From Mucilaginibacter rigui (GTDB taxonomy: Bacteria > Bacteroidota > Bacteroidia > Sphingobacteriales > Sphingobacteriaceae), in the NCBI RefSeq assembly GCF_014773275.1, contig NZ_JACWMW010000002.1, positions 310,001 through 374,000 of the forward strand: a DNA stretch of 64,000 nucleotides. Reading direction: 5' to 3'. The notes beneath the pieces were generated by a model, which was given only the letters and a program-made list of their open reading frames with translations, was not told where the DNA came from and made no database searches. Positions within the stretch are counted from its first letter, which is position 1; each line of letters begins with the position of its first letter. Below are positions 43,459-52,206 of this stretch, piece by piece. The translations under genes were made by a program, and so were the position numbers.

Positions 43459-43579
43459 AGATATGAGATTTTAGATATGAGATTTGAGACAACCGGGGGA
43501 TTGGCCTATCTTTGAATGAAATAAGCGCTAAATTTTTGCTATGCGACATCTCATATCTCATATCTCACATCTCATATCT
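43459..43579. repeat. Inverted repeat of AGATATGAGA units between holB and ruvX
   Basis: Left arm 43459-43489 and right arm 43548-43579 are imperfect inverted copies of a tract built from about 1-3 tandem units of AGATATGAGAT. Arms are about 31 bp, separated by 58 bp. The region lies within the divergent promoter of holB and ruvX, so the repeat may be a dispersed family inserted in a promoter or an element with a role in control. Confidence 0.7.
43483..43514 (+). promoter_or_regulatory. ruvX promoter (TTTG - 20 bp - TATCTTTG)
   Basis: TTTG at 43483-43486 and TATCTTTG at 43507-43514 match the Bacteroidota consensus with 20-bp spacing. The -33 box falls within the left arm of the inverted repeat. 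Transcription would start near 43521, so the right arm becomes part of the ruvX leader. Confidence 0.65.
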
Positions 43580-43587
43580 GCAAAGCC

Positions 43588-43998
43588 ATGCGCATAATGG
43601 CTTTTGATTACGGTACCAAGCGCATCGGCATAGCGGTTACCGACCCGATGCAGATTATTGCGACGGGCCTGGATACCATCCATCCGTTAAAAATTATCGA
43701 CTATCTGAAAAAATACCTGCAAACCGAGCAGGTAGAGCGTTTTGTACTTGGCGAGCCCAAGCAAATGGATAATACGCCATCGCAATCGGCCATGCATGTT
43801 AGGGGCTTTGCCAACCTGCTCAAAAAAACGTTCCCCGGGATCCCGGTGGAGATGTTTGATGAACGTTTTACCTCAAAAATGGCATCCGCCACCATAGCAC
43901 AAAGCGGTATGGGTAAAAAAGCAAGGCAAAATAAGGAATTGGTAGATACAATATCGGCAGTGATACTGCTGCAGAGCTGGATGAGTAAGAGTTATTGA
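43588..43998 (+). CDS. ruvX: Putative Holliday junction resolvase / pre-16S rRNA nuclease YqgF (RuvX)
   Basis: 136 residues, an RNase-H-fold protein. N-terminal motif MAFDYGTKRIGIAVTDP carries the first catalytic Asp; FVLGEPKQMD and MFDERFTSKMAS carry the next acidic positions; KKARQNKELVDTISAVILLQSW the last. Known for processing the pre-16S rRNA 5' end in E. coli and for resolvase-like activity in some species. Normal length. Alone on its strand, its leader includes an inverted repeat arm. The next gene on the other strand is the metalloregulator (convergent). Confidence 0.93.
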   Translation: MRIMAFDYGTKRIGIAVTDPMQIIATGLDTIHPLKIIDYLKKYLQTEQVERFVLGEPKQMDNTPSQSAMHVRGFANLLKKTFPGIPVEMFDERFTSKMASATIAQSGMGKKARQNKELVDTISAVILLQSWMSKSY

Positions 43999-44030
43999 TT
44001 TCTGTGTGCGTACAGAAATGCGTTACAGAA

Positions 44031-44690
44031 CTACATATCAATCAGCAAACTCTCACCAAACTTTTGCGAAACGGTTTTTTGCTCGTTGCCATCAATACTG
44101 ATCACCAGCGAACTATCAAAGGGGATCTTCTCTATCAGTTGAATTTTTGTGCCGATGTTGATATTGAGCTTAATTAAGTATTGCAAAAAAGCGCTGGTGG
44201 TATCTTTTACCGCGGCAACACGGCAATGCGCGCCGGCTTTAACATCGGCCAGGGTGGTTGAGTAACGCTTGGGCATTTTACCGTTGGCTTTGGGTATCGG
44301 GTCGCCGTGCGGGTCGTACTCGGGGAACCCCAGGAATTTGTCAAGGCGGTCGGCAAGAGTGGCGTCTTTAATATGCTCCAGTTCTTCGGCAATATCATGG
44401 ATCTCGTCCCAATGGTAATCCAGCTTCTCCAGTAAAAACACTTCCCACAGGCGGTGGCGGCGAACAATCAGCGTAGCATCCTTTTGTCCCTGCGTAGTTA
44501 GTTCCACACCCTTCTTTTTATCATAGGCTATCAGCTGCTTATCGGTAAGTTTACGGATCATATCCACCACCGATGCCGGGTTGTTACTCAGCGATTCGGC
44601 TATGGCTGTTGGGGTGATCTTCTGCCCCTTATCCTGCAGGCGGTAAATACATTTCAGGTAGTTCTCTTCCGATAGTGTGTGCATACTCAA
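44031..44690 (-). CDS. DtxR/MntR-family metal-dependent repressor
   Basis: 219 residues. N-terminal winged HTH (about 3-65: SEENYLKCIYRLQDKGQKITPTAIAESL, NPASVVDMIRKL), then the metal-binding dimerisation domain with RRHRLWEVFLLEKL and WDEIHDIAEELEHI, supplying the His/Glu ligands of the family. A C-terminal SH3-like FeoA domain (about 150-219) is present, as in DtxR/IdeR rather than in short MntR. It probably senses Mn2+ or Fe2+ and represses the divergent TonB-dependent receptor: a perfect 12-bp inverted repeat lies at 44731-44760, in the shared upstream region. The Met at codon 3 is an equally good start. Confidence 0.9.
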   Translation of the reverse strand: MSMHTLSEENYLKCIYRLQDKGQKITPTAIAESLSNNPASVVDMIRKLTDKQLIAYDKKKGVELTTQGQKDATLIVRRHRLWEVFLLEKLDYHWDEIHDIAEELEHIKDATLADRLDKFLGFPEYDPHGDPIPKANGKMPKRYSTTLADVKAGAHCRVAAVKDTTSAFLQYLIKLNINIGTKIQLIEKIPFDSSLVISIDGNEQKTVSQKFGESLLIDM

Positions 44691-44730
44691 TTATTGGGTT
44701 GTACAAACATAAACAAAAATGTATGGTTAT

Positions 44731-44760
44731 AAATAAAATTAGTCTCGTCTAATTTTATTT
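44731..44760. promoter_or_regulatory. Candidate DtxR/MntR operator
   Basis: AAATAAAATTAG (44731-44742), spacer TCTCGT, CTAATTTTATTT (44749-44760): a perfect 12-bp inverted repeat. TTAG and CTAA half sites resemble those of DtxR/IdeR-type boxes. It lies 40 bp from the regulator start and 48 bp before the receptor start, just upstream of the receptor's -7 box. Confidence 0.7.
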
Positions 44761-44784
44761 AACTGGTTAATTAAATTATTTATA

Positions 44785-44792
44785 TACGTTTG
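44785..44792 (+). promoter_or_regulatory. -7 box of TonB-dependent receptor
   Basis: TACGTTTG matches TAnnTTTG. Predicted transcription start near 44799, 10 nt before the ATG at 44809. No exact TTG at -33, which could reflect an activated or repressed promoter, as expected if the operator just upstream is used. Confidence 0.5.
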
Positions 44793-44808
44793 TACAAAAT
44801 TTATATCT

Positions 44809-47268
44809 ATGCGTTTACTATTACTACTTACTCTAACTATATCAACGCTAACATCTTCAGCACAAAATAGCAGCTTAAATGGTGTAGTCACAGCAAACAA
44901 TACCCCGCTTGCCTATGCAACCATTGTACTTAGCAGTACAAAATATGGCACCACTACCAACGATAAAGGCTTCTACGAAATTAAAAACATCACCCCCGGC
45001 GAATACATGGCCATATTTAGTTGTGTAGGCTATATAACCGAACGCGTAAAAGTTAATATCGCCGCAGGAAATCCCGCTATTTTAAATATCTCCCTGAAAG
45101 AAAACAGCTCGAAGCTGAGCGAAGTGGTGGTAACAGGCGTTTCGCGCGCTACCGAATTACGCAGCAACCCGGTGCCTATTGTGGTGCTGGGAAAAAAGGA
45201 TATAGACCAGCATGTAAACAACAACATTATTGATGCTATTGTAAAAGGCATCCCCGGGGTAACTGCGGTTACTACTGGGCCAAACATCTCCAAACCCTTC
45301 ATACGGGGGTTGGGGTATAACCGCGTGCTTACTTTGTATGATGGCATCCGGCAGGAGGGCCAGCAATGGGGCGATGAGCATGGCATCGAGATTGACCAGT
45401 ATGGCATTGCCCGTGTCGAGGTAATTAAAGGCCCCGCGAGTTTAACCTATGGGTCGGACGCGCTGGCGGGCGTTATCAACCTGATCCCCTACATCCCTAA
45501 CGGGCAGGATGGTAAACTGAACGGTGATATCATTACCGATTACCATACCAATAACGGCCTCATTGGGTCTTCGCTGGGTTTATCCTACAAAAAAAACGAC
45601 TGGAAATACGCCTTCCGCGCTACAGGTAAAATGGCGCATAATTATCAAAATAAGGTTGATGGATACGTTTATAATTCAGCGTTTCAGGAGTATATAATAT
45701 CGGGGATGGCAAGGGTTGATAAGGGTTGGGGCTCTTCGCAATCCGCCCTTACTACTTATGATAATAAACAGGAGATCCCCGATGGCAGCCGCGATTCGCT
45801 CACCCGCAGGTTTACTGTACAGGTTGCCGAAGCCGGAAATGATGATATTAAAAACCGACCCATCGCGCCGCAGGCCTGGCTTAACTCGTACGGTGTTACA
45901 CCCCTGCATCAGCACATACAGCACTACCGCGTTTACAACAAAACCGAAGTTAAACTTGGCGATGGCCTGTTTGCTTCGGCGCTTGGCTGGCAGCAAAGCA
46001 TAAGGCGCGAGTATAACCATCCCACGCAGCCCGGTCAGGCGGGGTTATATGTTACGTTGAACACCCTGAACTACGATTGGAGGTACAGCCCAAAGGTGGT
46101 CAACGGGTGGGAAACCTCTTTCGGTGTAAATGGCATTTATCAAACCAACCGCAGCAAGCAGGCTACCGATTTCCCGATACCCGATTATAACCTGTTTGAT
46201 ATAGGCGGGTTTTTCTTCGCCAAAAAAAGCGTAGGTAAAATGGATATCTCGGGCGGCATAAGGTATGATACCCGTAACATCAACTGGGATGATTTTTACG
46301 TAGGCGCTAACCCGGCCAATGGTTTTGAGCAAAGGGTAAACGCCAACACTCCTGGTGGGCGGTTGCAGTTCCCAAACTTTAAACATACCTATCATGGGGT
46401 ATCGGGCAGTTTAGGTTTTACATACAATGTGAGTGAGCGTATCCTTTTAAAAGCCAATATTGCCCGTGGGTACCGCGCGCCAAATATTACGGAGATAGGC
46501 AGCAACGGCCTCGACCCCGGCGCGCATATTGTTTATCTCGGTAACCGCACCTTTGGTCCCGAGTTTAGCCTGCAGGAAGATCTGGGCCTTATTGCCTACC
46601 TGAAAGATGCCGACCTCATGCTGGAGGTTTTCAATAACCAGATTTCGAATTACATTTATCAATCGCGGCTGGACGATGCCAACGGCAACCCGGTTATTAT
46701 TGTGCCCGGTAATACTACTTACCAATACCAGCAAAGCAAAGCGCGCCTGTATGGAGCGGAGTTTACGTTTAACCTGCACCCGCGCGGCGCCAATTGGCTG
46801 GAGTGGAACAACAGCGCGGCTTATGTTACCGGCATTAACCAAAACCGGGCGCTGATAGCGCAAAGCAACGGCGCGGCTAAATATCTGCCGTTTATCCCAC
46901 CGCTGCATATCCGATCGGAAGTGAAACTGAAACTGCAGGGTAGCTATGGCGTATTCTCAAAAGTTTACTTTCGTGCCGAGGCAGACGCCTATGCCACACA
47001 AAACCGTTATTACGCCTTAAATGATACAGAAACCCCAACGCACGGTTATACGCTCATTAACGCAGGTATGGGCAGTACGTTAAAGGCAAAATCGGGCAAA
47101 ACCATTTGCGAGCTGTTTTTACAGGCCGATAATTTGTTTGATGTAGCCTATCAATCAAACCTTAACCGCTTAAAATATTTTGAATACTATAATGCATCGC
47201 CAAATGGCCGTAGCGGAATTTATAACATCGGAAGGAATATAAGCATGAAGGTGATAGTGCCATTTTAA
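44809..47268 (+). CDS. TonB-dependent outer-membrane receptor
   Basis: 819 residues. Signal peptide (1-18, MRLLLLLTLTISTLTSSAQ), then a carboxypeptidase-D-like regulatory domain (about 20-100: GVVTANNTPLAYATIVLSS), plug domain (about 115-225: NIIDAIVKGIPGVTAVT, VEVIKGPASLTYGSDALAGVINL), and beta-barrel to the C-terminal Phe (MKVIVPF). Takes up a metal complex or metallophore with TonB energy. The divergent DtxR/MntR-like repressor and the 12-bp palindrome before its promoter suggest manganese or iron as cargo. No susD partner follows, so it is not a glycan-type SusC. Two small secreted proteins lie downstream on the same strand. Confidence 0.92.
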   Translation: MRLLLLLTLTISTLTSSAQNSSLNGVVTANNTPLAYATIVLSSTKYGTTTNDKGFYEIKNITPGEYMAIFSCVGYITERVKVNIAAGNPAILNISLKENSSKLSEVVVTGVSRATELRSNPVPIVVLGKKDIDQHVNNNIIDAIVKGIPGVTAVTTGPNISKPFIRGLGYNRVLTLYDGIRQEGQQWGDEHGIEIDQYGIARVEVIKGPASLTYGSDALAGVINLIPYIPNGQDGKLNGDIITDYHTNNGLIGSSLGLSYKKNDWKYAFRATGKMAHNYQNKVDGYVYNSAFQEYIISGMARVDKGWGSSQSALTTYDNKQEIPDGSRDSLTRRFTVQVAEAGNDDIKNRPIAPQAWLNSYGVTPLHQHIQHYRVYNKTEVKLGDGLFASALGWQQSIRREYNHPTQPGQAGLYVTLNTLNYDWRYSPKVVNGWETSFGVNGIYQTNRSKQATDFPIPDYNLFDIGGFFFAKKSVGKMDISGGIRYDTRNINWDDFYVGANPANGFEQRVNANTPGGRLQFPNFKHTYHGVSGSLGFTYNVSERILLKANIARGYRAPNITEIGSNGLDPGAHIVYLGNRTFGPEFSLQEDLGLIAYLKDADLMLEVFNNQISNYIYQSRLDDANGNPVIIVPGNTTYQYQQSKARLYGAEFTFNLHPRGANWLEWNNSAAYVTGINQNRALIAQSNGAAKYLPFIPPLHIRSEVKLKLQGSYGVFSKVYFRAEADAYATQNRYYALNDTETPTHGYTLINAGMGSTLKAKSGKTICELFLQADNLFDVAYQSNLNRLKYFEYYNASPNGRSGIYNIGRNISMKVIVPF

Positions 47269-47342
47269 GTTTAGATCGTTCCACTTAATTCAAACATGCC
47301 GGCATGTTAGCTGTTAAATAACCACTTATCAGCCTTTCCACT

Positions 47343-47765
47343 ATGCGGTTATTATCCATCATATTACTTTTTGTTGTCGTTACCCTATCGTCGTTTGCAC
47401 AGGTAAAGCCCGTTCGCATTGGCAGGCATGCCTTTACCATTCAGTATATTAGCTTTAACAAAACAGGTCCCGGCAGCGTGCTCATCAAATCCATCGGAGA
47501 GAATGAATACAGTATTGAAGGCGAGCAGCGCGACAAAAGCAAAAACGAATATGTGACCATAAAGGGCACGTTTTTAGCATCGGGGCGCATATTAAAGTTT
47601 AACGGCAAAATAGTTTCGCGTATCTCTTACGTCAATAGCGGCCAGCCTTGCGAAAGCAACGGCCTGGTTTTATTTAAGGCCAGCGGTAAAAGAAAATATT
47701 GGCGATTGCAGTCGATGCTCAACTGCGATGGCGTATCTACAGATTACATCGATATTTTCTTTTAA
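47343..47765 (+). CDS. Small secreted hypothetical protein
   Basis: 140 residues. Signal peptide MRLLSIILLFVVVTLSSFAQ, then a beta-rich domain (GRHAFTIQYISFNKTGPGSVLIKSIGENEYSIEGEQRD). No recognised family. Periplasmic or exported. Two Cys (in GQPCESNG and LNCDGVSTD) could form a disulfide. 74 bp after the receptor gene on the same strand, so it may be co-regulated with metal uptake, but no sequence feature shows a metal role. Ordinary codon use as judged by eye. Confidence 0.65.
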   Translation: MRLLSIILLFVVVTLSSFAQVKPVRIGRHAFTIQYISFNKTGPGSVLIKSIGENEYSIEGEQRDKSKNEYVTIKGTFLASGRILKFNGKIVSRISYVNSGQPCESNGLVLFKASGKRKYWRLQSMLNCDGVSTDYIDIFF

Positions 47766-47845
47766 TGTATTTAATAAAGCATTGGTCATGCATGTCAATC
47801 ATTAGTTCACTATATCATTTTTAAGCCCATCAAAAACTAAACCTT

Positions 47846-48241
47846 ATGTTAAAAAAAATCAAACCATTAGTATTAATCCTGTTTGTTAGCGTAATCGTTA
47901 ATTTATGCCCATATAAAACCTTTGCGCAAACAATTATAGCTAACACTCCAAAAGAAAAAAAAGTACTTACACTTATCTCGGCGTTGCCCGAAGTAAAAAA
48001 GCATGTTGGCGAAGTAACCGCGTTAAGCAAAGGAAAAACGCCGGTGGAGTTAAGGATCAGTGGCACTCCGGATATCAATATCCCGTATTACCAGGTAAAT
48101 GTGGTTGATGGCCCCCCAACTAACGTTATCTGCTACCAGTTTGCAGTAGATCCTAAAACCTATCAGATATTTTTTTATGATGCTAAAAAAAACCAGCAAT
48201 ACAGCCTGGAGGAGTGGCGAAAAATGGCGGCTAAAAATTAA
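47846..48241 (+). CDS. Small secreted hypothetical protein
   Basis: 131 residues. A signal peptide-like N-terminus (MLKKIKPLVLILFVSVIVNLCPYKTFAQ) and a soluble alpha/beta domain rich in Lys and Val (KVLTLISALPEVKKHVGEVTALSKGKTPVELRISG). A C-terminal YQVNVVDGPPTNVICYQFAVDPKTYQIFFYDAKKNQQY stretch, split here for length, resembles small Bacteroidota secreted proteins seen beside envelope genes. Function unknown. 80 bp after the previous gene; possibly the same transcript as the receptor. No motif of a catalytic site is visible. Confidence 0.6.
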   Translation: MLKKIKPLVLILFVSVIVNLCPYKTFAQTIIANTPKEKKVLTLISALPEVKKHVGEVTALSKGKTPVELRISGTPDINIPYYQVNVVDGPPTNVICYQFAVDPKTYQIFFYDAKKNQQYSLEEWRKMAAKN

Positions 48242-48357
48242 AAGTAACTAAAGTTACAAATAGCCAATTGAGCCTGCGGCTTACCGTTGAAAAATATCCG
48301 TTTGATTTCTCCCCAAAGAGTGCCAACTTCGCATTCCCGGTTTAACCGGCATTACAA

Positions 48358-50625
48358 ATGGAATCATACAATATTAAGATAGCGCAGGAGCTTGCTGTTG
48401 GCAGCAAGCAGGTAAGCGCCACCATTGCCCTGCTTGACGAGGGCGCAACCGTACCGTTCATATCCCGTTACCGCAAGGAAGCAACAGGCAGCCTCGATGA
48501 GGTGCAGGTGGCCGCCATCCGCGACCGCGTGCAGCAACTGCGCGACCTGGACAAGCGCCGTGAGGCCATCCTCAAATCGCTGACCGATATGGGCAAGCTT
48601 ACGCCCGAGCTGGAAAAGCAGATCAATGCTGCCGAAACAATGGTGCTGCTGGAAGATATTTACCTGCCTTATCGGCCAAAACGCAAAACCCGCGCTACGG
48701 CGGCCCGCGAAAAAGGTTTGCAGCCCCTGGCCGATGCCGTTTTAGCCCAAAAGAATTTTGATGTAGAGCTGGAAGCCGGGAAGTATATCGACGAAGAAAA
48801 AGGCGTAAAAACCCTGGAAGAAGCCCTTGCCGGTGCCCGTGATATTATTGCCGAACACATCAGCGAGCATGCCGAAACCCGCGCCAAAATGCGGGAACTG
48901 TTTACGGAAAAGGGCGTTTTTGATTCGAAGGTAGCGCCGGGTAAAGAGGAAGAGGGCATAAAATATAAAGATTACTTTGACTGGTCGGAGCCGGTTAAAT
49001 CGGCTCCTTCGCATCGCATCCTGGCCATGCGCCGGGGCGAGAAGGAAGAGATCCTGTACCTGGATATTAAACCAGCCGAAGAAGATGCCATTGCGTTATT
49101 AGAGCGGGAGTTTATCACCTCGCGTAATGCGGCTGCTACGCAAGTAGGAATGGCCATTGCCGATGGGTACAAGCGTTTGCTTAAACCATCAATGGAAACC
49201 GAGATCCGCCTGCTGACCAAGAAGAAAGCCGACGAGGAAGCTATACGTGTATTTGCCGAGAACGCCCGTCAGCTGCTGCTGGGAGCCCCGCTTGGTCAAA
49301 AACGCATTATGGCTATCGACCCGGGTTTCCGCACCGGCTGTAAGCTGGTTTGCTTAGACGAGCAGGGACAGTTATTAGAGAACACCGCTATTTACCCGCA
49401 CACAGGTGCCGGGCAAGCTAAAGAGGCTGAAAAAACCGTACAGCACCTTTTTGAGCGATATAAGATAGAGGCTATTGCCATTGGCAACGGCACCGCAGGC
49501 CGCGAAACCGAGTTGTTTGTGCGTAACCTGAACCTACCCGGCGCAACCATCGTTATGGTGAACGAGAGCGGGGCATCCATCTACTCCGCATCTGATGTGG
49601 CACGCGAGGAATTCCCGGATAAGGATGTTACCGTAAGGGGCGCCGTATCTATCGGGCGCCGCCTGATGGACCCATTGGCCGAGCTTGTGAAAATAGACCC
49701 AAAATCTATCGGTGTGGGCCAGTACCAGCACGATGTGGACCAGAACAAACTCCAAACATCGCTGGATGATACCGTTATGAGTTGTGTGAACGCGGTGGGT
49801 GTGGAGTTGAATACCGCATCAAAACAGATCCTTGCTTATGTATCGGGCCTTGGCCCGCAGCTGGCACAAAACATTGTGGAATACCGCAACCAAAACGGCG
49901 CTTTTAAACGCCGCGACCAGCTGAAGAAAGTTGCCCGCCTTGGCGATAAGGCCTATGAGCAGGCGGCTGGATTTTTACGCATCCGCGGAGCGGAGAACCC
50001 TTTGGACAGCAGTTCTGTACACCCCGAGCGTTATACCCTTGTTGAGCAGATGGCCCAAGACCTTAAATGCACCGTACAGGACCTGATGCGCGACAGTAAC
50101 CTGCGCAAATCTATCCCGTTGCAAAAATATACGTCGGACACGGTTGGTTTACCTACCCTTAATGATATTATGGCCGAGCTGGCCAAACCCGGCCGCGACC
50201 CGCGCGAGCAGTTTGAGGCCTTTAGCTTTACCGAAGGGGTTAACGCCATTAACGATTTGAAGGTGGGTATGAAACTGCCGGGCATTGTAACCAATATTAC
50301 CAACTTTGGCGCCTTTGTAGATATCGGTGTTCATCAGGATGGCCTGGTACATCTGAGCCAGATAACTAATCGCTTTATTAAAGACCCTAACGAGGTGTTG
50401 AAAGTGCATCAAAAGGTTGAGGTAACAGTTACCGAAGTTGACGCAAACCGCAAACGCATTTCGCTATCGATGAAAGAGAACGAAAAGCGAGAACCGGCTA
50501 CCCAAAAACCGCGCGAAAACAAGCCGGTGCAAAAAGCCTATCCACCAAAACAAAACAAGCCCGAACCGGAGCCGGAAATGGATATGATGAGCAAATTAGC
50601 CGCGTTAAAAAACAAATTCAAGTAA
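48358..50625 (+). CDS. tex: RNA-binding transcriptional accessory protein Tex
   Basis: 755 residues. Tex-N helical region (1-180, IAQELAVGSKQVSATIALLDEGATVPFISRYRKEATG), YqgF/RNase-H-like domain (about 320-440, MAIDPGFRTGCKLVCLDEQG), helix-hairpin-helix motifs (about 490-560) and a C-terminal S1 domain (about 640-710, ITNFGAFVDIGVHQDGLVHLSQI). Tex is a conserved nucleic-acid-binding protein implicated in transcription and toxin gene expression; exact role unclear. The C-terminal tail after S1 (about 45 residues) is Lys/Pro-rich. Single gene with a good ATG at 48358. Complete. Confidence 0.93.
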   Translation: MESYNIKIAQELAVGSKQVSATIALLDEGATVPFISRYRKEATGSLDEVQVAAIRDRVQQLRDLDKRREAILKSLTDMGKLTPELEKQINAAETMVLLEDIYLPYRPKRKTRATAAREKGLQPLADAVLAQKNFDVELEAGKYIDEEKGVKTLEEALAGARDIIAEHISEHAETRAKMRELFTEKGVFDSKVAPGKEEEGIKYKDYFDWSEPVKSAPSHRILAMRRGEKEEILYLDIKPAEEDAIALLEREFITSRNAAATQVGMAIADGYKRLLKPSMETEIRLLTKKKADEEAIRVFAENARQLLLGAPLGQKRIMAIDPGFRTGCKLVCLDEQGQLLENTAIYPHTGAGQAKEAEKTVQHLFERYKIEAIAIGNGTAGRETELFVRNLNLPGATIVMVNESGASIYSASDVAREEFPDKDVTVRGAVSIGRRLMDPLAELVKIDPKSIGVGQYQHDVDQNKLQTSLDDTVMSCVNAVGVELNTASKQILAYVSGLGPQLAQNIVEYRNQNGAFKRRDQLKKVARLGDKAYEQAAGFLRIRGAENPLDSSSVHPERYTLVEQMAQDLKCTVQDLMRDSNLRKSIPLQKYTSDTVGLPTLNDIMAELAKPGRDPREQFEAFSFTEGVNAINDLKVGMKLPGIVTNITNFGAFVDIGVHQDGLVHLSQITNRFIKDPNEVLKVHQKVEVTVTEVDANRKRISLSMKENEKREPATQKPRENKPVQKAYPPKQNKPEPEPEMDMMSKLAALKNKFK

Positions 50626-50780
50626 ACGATTGAGGCCGATGGCCAAAAGGATAGTTAAAGATGCCTAAAGGCGCGTAAACGTTACAAGCCCTTGTGTTAA
50701 TATTGATACCCCGGCGTAAATATTTAGCGGTGTGGTTGTTGGGTGAATTTTATATCTTGCCTTCCTAAACCTTATTATAC

Positions 50781-51947
50781 ATGAGCAGAATTTCAGCTAT
50801 AGTCTTAATCGCGTTTTTGCTCTCGTTTGTTTCAGGCTCATCCTATGGGCAGAATAGCGAAATCCTCATTGCTCCCAATATTACACTGCCTAAGGATACG
50901 GCCATTACAGAAATAATTACCTCGCTGAATAGCCTTAGGGGTCAGATTGAAGGCCCCAACAAACAAAATAAATTTATTTTGCCTGCCGAACGGTTAACCA
51001 CATATGCCCTGGTTGATGAAATGAAAGGAATGGAGCAAAACGCCCAACTGCACGATAAAAAATTTTACAAACCCTACCTTACCAATATTGTAAAACAACG
51101 CGATGGCTACCTTGTACAAATAGCGTATATCGGCGTTACAGAAGGAACCCCCGTTATAAGGGCAAGCTTTAAGCTGATCGCTAAAAAACAGGGCGGAAAA
51201 ATCCTTTTCTACTCGCCGTTAAAACAAAACACCACCGGCTGGAAAACAAAAACGCTTGGCAACATTACCTTCCGTTTTAAGGATACTCTTAATACCATTG
51301 ATACCAAAGCATTCCAAAAAACGGTTGCTCTTTACGATAAAAAACTACAGGCAAACGCGCCCATTATACAATACTATTGCGATAATTTTGCCGAAGCGCA
51401 GCAACTACTTGGGGTAGATTACAAAGCCGATTACGCCGGCGTTAAGGATAATAACCTAACCGCCAATGAAAATGGCACCAGCCTGATCATTAACGGATGG
51501 GGAGCCGAGCAGCATCGTTTTGATCCGCACGATCTTTTTCACGACCGCCTGCGCACAGTGCTTTCGCCCGATGTGATCAATCGCCCGGTGGATGAAGGCG
51601 CGGCTTATTTATATGGCGGCAGCTGGGGCTTTACCTGGCCGCAAATCATCACAAAATTCAAAACCTATGTTAGCCAAAACCCTAATGCCGATTGGTTAAC
51701 CCTTTACTCCGACGGCACAAACTTTAATAATGAAGCTAAAATTTTGAAAATCTCCTACGTTATCAACGCGCTGATCATCCAACAGCTCGAAAAGGAAAAG
51801 GGTTTCCCGGCGGTTATGGAGTTGCTTAGCTGCGGTAAAAAGGAAAAGGGCGATGAGAATTATTTTAAAGCACTGGCCAAACTAACGGGAATCAATAAAG
51901 CTGATTTTAATGTGCGGGTGGGGGGCTTGATAAAGGCGGCAAAATAA
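50781..51947 (+). CDS. Secreted hypothetical protein with HDLFH motif
   Basis: 388 residues. Signal peptide MSRISAIVLIAFLLSFVSGSSYGQ. An N-terminal region (about 25-190) of mixed alpha/beta. In about 220-275 a segment GWGAEQHRFDPHDLFHDRL contains H-D-L-F-H, an HExxH-like arrangement with Asp instead of Glu, and about 25 residues later RPVDEGAAYLYGGSWG offers an acidic residue where gluzincins have their third ligand. It may be an inactive or unusual gluzincin-like peptidase; alternatively the match is coincidental. No recognised family. Downstream is a palindromic repeat, then ffh. Confidence 0.6.
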   Translation: MSRISAIVLIAFLLSFVSGSSYGQNSEILIAPNITLPKDTAITEIITSLNSLRGQIEGPNKQNKFILPAERLTTYALVDEMKGMEQNAQLHDKKFYKPYLTNIVKQRDGYLVQIAYIGVTEGTPVIRASFKLIAKKQGGKILFYSPLKQNTTGWKTKTLGNITFRFKDTLNTIDTKAFQKTVALYDKKLQANAPIIQYYCDNFAEAQQLLGVDYKADYAGVKDNNLTANENGTSLIINGWGAEQHRFDPHDLFHDRLRTVLSPDVINRPVDEGAAYLYGGSWGFTWPQIITKFKTYVSQNPNADWLTLYSDGTNFNNEAKILKISYVINALIIQQLEKEKGFPAVMELLSCGKKEKGDENYFKALAKLTGINKADFNVRVGGLIKAAK

Positions 51948-51961
51948 GTTTAATCGATTTT

Positions 51962-52071
51962 AGGAGGCTCCGCCGGAGCCCGCATCTATCTTTATTTCTT
52001 CTATAAACAGGGAACCCCTACAGGGTTTTGAATTGGCGGATATTTGCTCCGGCGGAGCATCCTGTTTATAG
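51962..52071. repeat. Multi-palindrome intergenic repeat before ffh
   Basis: Contains GGCTCCGCCGGAGCC (51966-51980), GCTCCGGCGGAGC (52046-52058), and an 11-bp perfect inverted repeat CTATAAACAGG (52001-52011) with CCTGTTTATAG (52061-52071). Short palindromes of this kind with ACCCCTACAGGGT-type segments are dispersed in many Bacteroidota genomes (general knowledge). Weaker similarity continues to about 52110. Confidence 0.7.
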
Positions 52072-52173
52072 AGTAGCACAACCGGGATATTTGGCTCCAG
52101 CGAAGCCCCCTGCCCGTAAAAACACCCCATCCATCTCATTTTCATATATATTAGCCAAATCGCTTCAAAATCT

Positions 52174-52181
52174 TAACTTTG
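52174..52181 (+). promoter_or_regulatory. -7 box of ffh
   Basis: TAACTTTG matches TAnnTTTG, 25 bp before the ATG at 52207. No clear -33 box. Confidence 0.45.
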
Positions 52182-52206
52182 CAAACTCAAAAATTAGGAA
52201 TTTATA

